Origin: Mesodorylaimus sp. YZB2_4
Taxonomy: Eukaryota > Nematoda > Enoplea > Dorylaimida > Dorylaimidae
DNA length: 64,000 nt
Assembly (NCBI GenBank): GCA_030248295.1
Contig: JASANH010000735.1
Location: 558,001-622,000, forward strand
Direction: 5' to 3'
Both the position numbers and the translations under genes were made by a program. How positions within the stretch are numbered: the stretch's first letter is position 1; each line of letters begins with the position of its first letter. Shown here piece after piece: positions 57,972 through 64,000 of the stretch. The notes beneath the pieces are model-generated. The model did no database searches. It was not told the origin of the DNA and saw only the letters and a program-made list of their open reading frames with translations.

Positions 57972-60900
57972 ATGTGGCCGATGAGGAGTTTGGCAATTCT
58001 GTTTTCGATTGCTTTATTTCGAGTATTTGAGGGTAAGTGCACTATTTGATTTTGGCTTTGAGTAAATGCCAGTGTGGAAATGCGACTCGGCACCAGGCAT
58101 CTAAACCACGCTCAGTCGACCGCGGACTTATGCCTAGCCGAGTAGGTACTCGCTAAAAAGTGGTTCCGCCTCGACTCATTTTCTGACCTTTACCACTCGC
58201 TGACTCGAAAAAACTTTATCGGCTTGAGACAGTGCGTTCATTAGACCCTGCTCGAGTGCTAGCCGATTAGCGATGTTCTATTAGCCATCACTGCCAAATA
58301 TGGATACTTATCGACGTGGACCCCTTATGGCTATTTTGCTTTCCATTGTTTTGCTGCCGAGTAGGTCTTTTTATGGGTTTTAGTGTGCGCTGACAGAAGA
58401 CGACATTGACTAGGAAATGAGCGCCAACCGTTTTGACTTGCTGCTCAGCTTTGACTTGAAGTAGCCTTGGAAAGGAGTCCTCTTGTATCCACTGCCCTCC
58501 TAGAAACCCAGCAAGTGTGGGAGAGTAAGGACATTCAAGTCGAGTCAAAACACTCGACTTCAGTGGGGCACACGTAATTGATGTGCTTGTGAACAAATTC
58601 AATGTCATCTATTGACAAAGCAAAGGCAGCTGAACGAGCCCTTGCATATGAATGCGGGTTGCAGAGGTGGGTGGCAAAGTTATGCAGCCTAAACACCACG
58701 TGCCTGTGTGTGCACAGGATGTATTGTGACAGAGGACATTGTGAGCTGGAACATGAGAACAACAACTCACTCGAGTGTGTTCTTTCAGTTGTACAAAGTT
58801 CACGGGCTTTCGCTGACCTTCCTGACCGAGTCCCCAATAATGCCACTCATTATCGACTGCCGGGCGAATCTTGTCCCGGCCACGATGTCAAATGGTATCC
58901 TGTGGAAGAAGATCCGAGAAAATTTCTGTATTGCGATCGCAGAACGAAGTGAGCGAGAATAGATTGGAGAAAGTACGATTGTAAGCCCGAGGTTTCAGGA
59001 AGTTGGTTGAGGACATGTGCGCCAGTGTGAACAACGTGGCTAAGATATTCGATGAACGTTTCCAACGTTGCGTCATGCCAGCACTGGGGAAACAAAGGAC
59101 GCCTGGAGTGCCAAGTAAGGAAATACAAAAACCGTTTCTCTATGTTTATTGCTAGAATCCACTATGTAGAATCGTCGTCATTTGGCGAACCGTGCATGTT
59201 CAATACGGTAAGCAAAAAGTTCTAGTCTTGTTTTTTATTCCAGGCAAGTAGTTCTTTGTCAGGACTGTTTGAACAACATGTATTGTCCGAGTGGAGTGTG
59301 TCTCTGCGTTGCTGGTTTCATCGACTCGAACCAGGCTTGCGTCCCTGGTAAGCTGGATGAGCATGGACACTCCAGGCCTGCTTGAGTGCTGTTTTACTTT
59401 AGCCGTCGGACCGGGTCAAGGACGGTGCGCTACTGATGCTGAATGCCGCGCTTACTGGCCAACAACAAAGTGCACTTCGGGAAGATGCGAGTGCGTTAAG
59501 CCTCCCGACTTGACCACTGGCTACGAGATAACTCAGTTCGGATATGGGACGAGCGAAGGCTTCGTTTGTCTGATCTACGCGACGGGTACAAATCCTCGAT
59601 GTGAGTGAGACACATACCAGCTGTCAGGGGCTGCAATAACCAGCAGTCTTCCTTGCAGTCTTCTGCCCGCTGCCGATTCCTTACAATGTTGCCGAGACGG
59701 ACAAATGGGCTGCGGCCAATACTGCTGGTCCGGCAATGTTCATTGACACTGGCGCTGACGCAGTCACGTGCACTTCGGCCACGTCGAATTGTGTGAGCGG
59801 CACCCAAGATTGGTCGGATATGGCCATCTGCATACCGTTCACTCCAACTCCCACGCCCGCATCCGCCACAGCCTTTAGATGTTGTCCGAATCGAGGTTTG
59901 TCCCGAGTAGGAACCTGATGGTGAGCTACCAACTCAGTTTGCTTTCAGCTCACACCTGCATGCAGCCGCGCCCCACTGCCGCTGCTGCAACAACTGGCGA
60001 ACCTCGCTACTGGTACAACCAAGCAACGGGCACGTGCGAGTCGTTCTTCTGGGATGGACTGCAACCGTTCGCCAACAATTTCAAGACGCGTGAACACTGC
60101 ATGACCTTCTGTGGCGGAAGTAAGCTGGTCATTGTCCACATCTCGTCTAAGCTCACGGCCACCTCCCCTCGGTTTAGTATGTCAGCGTGGCAACACCGTT
60201 GTGTCGAGGAACGGACAACCAGAGTCGTGCACGGGATGCGCCTCGCCAAAAACGTGCCAAACTGTTGCGAGTGCTGGCCGCCAGATCTGCTGTCCTACTT
60301 CGGGTAATTGACTCGGAACAGTGGCTTTTGGTCTCGTAACCAGTCGATGTCCATATTCCAGCTTCCATATGCACTACGAATGGCGGCCGTGCGTTCGCCG
60401 CCACAGAAACAGGAGTAACAGCCGCGACTCAGGCTACGGGCGTCGCCTTGGTAGCTGTGGAACGTTACGTCTTCCGACCAGGAACAGGGGGTACAACGAG
60501 GGGTTGCGAGGCTGTAAGTTACACCGGATGGGGTGGTACGTACAACAATTTCGCCACACTGACCGAGTGCCAAGCCTTTTGTCTCGCCTGTAAGTAGTCG
60601 CTGGCAAGTGCCAAGCCGCGACATGACTCCTTCATCCCCCTTTAGCCGTTTGCGAACGAGGCGACCCATTGAAGGATGCGAACGGACAGAACCAGCAGTG
60701 CGGTCGAGGCTGCCCGACAACCTACGAATGCAGGAACAATATCTGCTGCCCCAAGAAACGTGAGTCAGTTTGTGACACCCCAGGCCTGCGCACACTCACC
60801 TTGTCGGTACATTTGTTCAGAAACCGTCTGCGTCCAACCACGGCGACCAGGCTCGTGCACCCAAAGCATACTCAGGTACTGGTACAACGCGGCCACTCGC

Positions 60901-63900
60901 GACTGCGAACAATTCAGTTACACCGGGTGCGGCGGCAATGACAACAATTTCGAGTCTTACCAGACCTGCGTCACCTTCTGTCGCGAGGTCAAGCGTAAGT
61001 AGCCCAAGAGGAGCCGAAATGGAAAGCCTGTACTGACCTCCGCTTCAGCTGAGCCCCAGTGCATCCAAGGCGTTGCTGACAAAGACTCTTCCGGCAACTT
61101 CTACACGTGCGCAGTGAGCGGAACAGTCAGCAACTGCAGGCCCAATTACGAGTGCTATTTCGATGGCTACTCGTTCGGATGTTGTCCCCAGCGAGGTTGG
61201 ATTTGATGCCTCGATGTCCCCTACTCTGTTGACCCCGCAGTGTTTCAGCTTACACGTGCAGCCTGTCGCGACAAATCGGCACGGCTTGCGTGGCCCCGGC
61301 CACACGATGGTATTACGACACGACGACCCGTTCTTGCCAAACGTTCACCTACAATGGCTGCGATGGCAACAGCAATAGTTTCATCAATCGACAAGAATGT
61401 GAACGCTATTGCGGAGTTGGTGGGTGCCCGTACGGAGGAGAGCCGTACCGGGAACCTGCCGGTGCCATTCGAGTGTGCAATGCGGGAGTGGCGTGCCCGA
61501 CTGGATACGCTTGTAACACGGTCGGCATCGGCGGCAGCTCGCTGAATTACTGTTGTCAGACTCGAGGTATGTCCAGTCGACGACCGCCACCACCAACCCC
61601 ACACGCTTTGCTCTTTAGCTTACATATGCCAGCAGTCTCCGGTCCAAGGCTCAGCTTGCGCTGCCCAGCTGCAGCGCTATTATTTCAACATTGCCACGCG
61701 GCAGTGCACCACGTTCACTTATTTCGGCTGCGGAGGCAACGAAAACAATTTCGCCACTTTGAGTCAATGCAACAACTTTTGTGGATCAGCCGCCTGTTTG
61801 GCCGGTGAATCTGCTTACGTCGATCCGAACACCAACAAGCCGTTGAACTGTAACCCGGCAGCCACCAATACCTGCCCGACCGGGTACAGCTGTCGGTCGG
61901 ACACATTGCTGAACACGAACGTGTGCTGCGGATCGAATGACATGGGTAAGGGCTAGGATGAGCCACGACTCGAGTGCTTAAGCTGCTCTGTTCAGGAGTG
62001 TGCCCTGCTGGCGAACGGGCCTATATCGAGGCGATGACCATGGCCGTTCGGGAATGTCAGCCGAGCCTGGTCTCCAGCTGCCCCAATAACTACCTCTGTC
62101 GTCCGAACAGCCAGAGGAATCGGTACTACTGCTGCGCCACAGCCGCATCGAGTAAGTAGACCTCTGCCTGCTGGGTTGCCTCCTAACATAAGGCGTATGG
62201 GAAGGTCGAATTAATGTTCCCTGTGTAACCAGGGTCGGGAGATCGATACCTCCCCTGGCATGGAGACGTCAACTTCTCTGGTTGATCTTTCTATGGCAGG
62301 AATAGTCGCGAGACTTGCCTTCCCAGAGACTTCGGTCTCGACAATCTCCCGCCTGGGTGTGTATCAGCCTCGCACACGGATCACGCTCTTTTTGTCATAG
62401 GCATCTGCCCGGCTGGCAGGGCCGTGTATCGGAGTCCCGACACCAACCAGCCATTGGCCTGTTTCGTCAGCACCATCAACCAGTGCCCGTCCGAATACTC
62501 GTGTCAGCCGACCACGGTCGGCCAGTCTCAAGGATATTGCTGCAGTATCAACAGTAAGATGAGACAAAGGGGTCGGCAACAGGAGTTCCTCAGTGATAAT
62601 TTCAGCCCTGTGCCCCAATGCGGGCGAATACTACAGCGAGCCGAGCACGCAACAGCCGAGACGATGCACTGTTCAAGTGGGAGGGTTCAATCCGTGCCCC
62701 ACAGGGTACATATGCGCGTCCAACAACCCGATGACACCCACGAGTGGCTACTGCTGCCGGACAGGAGTCTCGACGAGTAAGCACAGAAATCAGTCTGGCA
62801 GGCGGGCCAGTTGACCATTGGTCATTTCTAGACGTGTGCTTGACGGGCCAGCCTTACTTGGTCAACGGTATAGCCAATCAGTGCATACCCAATCAGGCCC
62901 CCTTCTGCCCGGTTGGCTACTCGTGCACTGCATCGAGCACAGGCGGTATCTTCTACTGCTGTACAACGACTGGCAGGCAAGGTGCGAACTGATGGACCTC
63001 CCCGCGGCACCCCCGCTCATCTTTGCTCGTTGTAGACGGATGCCCGGCCGGCGCGAACGCGTTTGTTCCAATCGGATCGGCCACTGCGCAAGTTTGCTTC
63101 GGTCCAGCGGACACGACTTGTCCTGCAGGCTACAGTTGCCAGCTGTCACCCACCCTGAACCGATATCAGTGCTGCAGTGGAGGAATATCAGGCAAGCTAG
63201 TGGAGCGTGCAATGATAGAACGCGGACAGACTGAGCTGGTTTAGGGACTGACGGATGCCCGGCTGGCATGGTGGTGTACAGGGAGCCAGGCACGGCTGTG
63301 GTCAGAGCGTGCACTTTCGGCGGCAACCAATGCCCATCTCCGTACAGCTGTCAGGCGGCGACCACGGGTAGCTTGCAATGCTGCGGCTTGAGCGGCGGTA
63401 AGTTGGAAAGCAATGCCATGGCCGCTGTCTGCCCTGCATAAACCCTGTTTGCAGGTTGCCCAGCACCCATGGTGGCTGCTATAAACCCGAGCACAGGTCA
63501 GCCACTGGTGTGCACTGCAGGCGTAGCGTGCCCGTTCGGATTCCAGTGCTTGCAGTCGAGCACAGGTGCCCTGACGTGTTGCGGGACGGGAACCACCTCG
63601 CCCAGTAAGTACACCACACCCGGGCGTTGCCCTCTCCCCAACACTTGTTCTATTGCAGCCCCGGCACCCAGAGTTGCTCGTTGCCCGTTCGCCGGTCAGA
63701 CCCCGTACATAGTGCCGGGCAGTGGTCAAGCGCAGACGTGTCGAGTGGGAGTGCTGACGTGCCCTGGTGGATATCAATGTTTGAACGGAGGCGATGGGTT
63801 CGTGTGCTGCACCGCCCGTCAGACTGGTGGAGGTACGACATTGCCAGGGGCATGCCCGGCTGGTTCGTCCGCGTACGTGAACCCAGTCACGAATCAGGCT

Positions 63901-64000
63901 CAGACGTGTTCCAATAGTTTCGTCCGCTGCCCGGTCTCGTATCAGTGTCGATATTCTAGCGCCTTGCGGAACTACTACTGCTGTTCTCTCGTTAACACGG
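57972..64000 (+). CDS. Gene D (partial, runs off window): secreted Kunitz/lustrin paralogue of gene C
   Basis: The ATG at 57972 begins a signal peptide (MRSLAILFSIALFRVFE). At least 23 exons are present; the last, from 63659, is still open at 64000. Order matches gene C: N-terminal module (58789-58948, 58999-59114; GESCPGHDVKWYPVEEDPRK and FQRCVMP), EB modules (59170-59207, 59263-59347, 59403-59600), then 59659-59895 lustrin-like, Kunitz (59949-60119), lustrin (60178-60303), Kunitz (60362-60589), short lustrin (60646-60759), Kunitz (60821-60994), lustrin (61049-61195), Kunitz plus lustrin (61249-61566), Kunitz plus lustrin (61619-61945), then lustrin repeats to the edge. The first two Kunitz domains lack the same disulfide as in gene C. 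The intron after 63191 seems to use a GC donor. The N-terminal exons have lengths identical to gene C (116 and 38 nt). Confidence 0.82.
62217..62375 (-). mobile_element. Dispersed element, family 2, in gene D intron
   Basis: The reverse complement matches 23874-24060 (CACCCAGGCGGGAGATTGTC, AAGTCTCGCGACTATTCCTG, GCCAGGGGAGGTATCGATCT). It is in the intron between exons 61996-62151 and 62401-62553 and ends shortly before the acceptor. Confidence 0.75.

Overview
This window is animal nuclear DNA. Genes are cut into many exons with GT-AG introns, several proteins have signal peptides or single membrane spans, and tRNA-derived short repeats are scattered through introns and spacers. Long secreted proteins built from Kunitz domains and lustrin-type cysteine repeats, with EB modules and a TAO-type kinase nearby, point to a nematode or close relative. 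That is inference, and no species is claimed. Exon borders were read by eye from splice signals, reading phase and protein similarity, so single borders may be off by 1-2 nt. The rebuilt PAN3, Trm9-like, eIF4H, BolA2, TAO kinase, OATP and F-box models stay in frame from start to stop.

Layout. 1-3000: no gene, a large inverted-repeat element and palindromes. 3016-4368 (+): intronless membrane protein with a von Willebrand A-like domain. 5902-13324 (-): PAN3, then a Trm9/ALKBH8-type tRNA methyltransferase. 13617-17141 (+): translation factor eIF4H and BolA2, close enough to suggest an operon. 17985-22908 (-): TAO-family MAP3K. 24279-27089 (+): two intronless genes, a glycine N-acyltransferase-like enzyme and a C-type-lectin-like receptor. 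27.1-34.1 kb: repeat-rich spacer with palindromes. 34115-37873 (+): OATP/SLCO transporter. 38372-64000 (+): three related genes for large secreted cysteine-rich proteins (A, C, D; D runs off the window). An F-box gene lies between A and C, and an intronless membrane-protein gene lies antisense inside an intron of A.

Working together. PAN3 (mRNA deadenylation), the wobble-uridine methyltransferase and eIF4H are all mRNA or translation housekeeping genes. BolA2 acts in cytosolic Fe-S trafficking. Proteins A, C and D look like extracellular matrix, cuticle or eggshell proteins, with protease-inhibitor folds strung between lustrin repeats. C and D are a colinear tandem duplicate; A is more distant.

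The most unusual signals are: paired loss of one Kunitz disulfide at matching positions in C and D; an exon fragment copied into a SINE-flanked site in the preceding intron of C; a 41-bp palindrome flanked by an 8-bp direct repeat inside one arm of a larger inverted repeat; and a nest of overlapping palindromes at 33.6-33.9 kb. I saw no transposase or reverse transcriptase ORF, rRNA, intact tRNA or CRISPR array.
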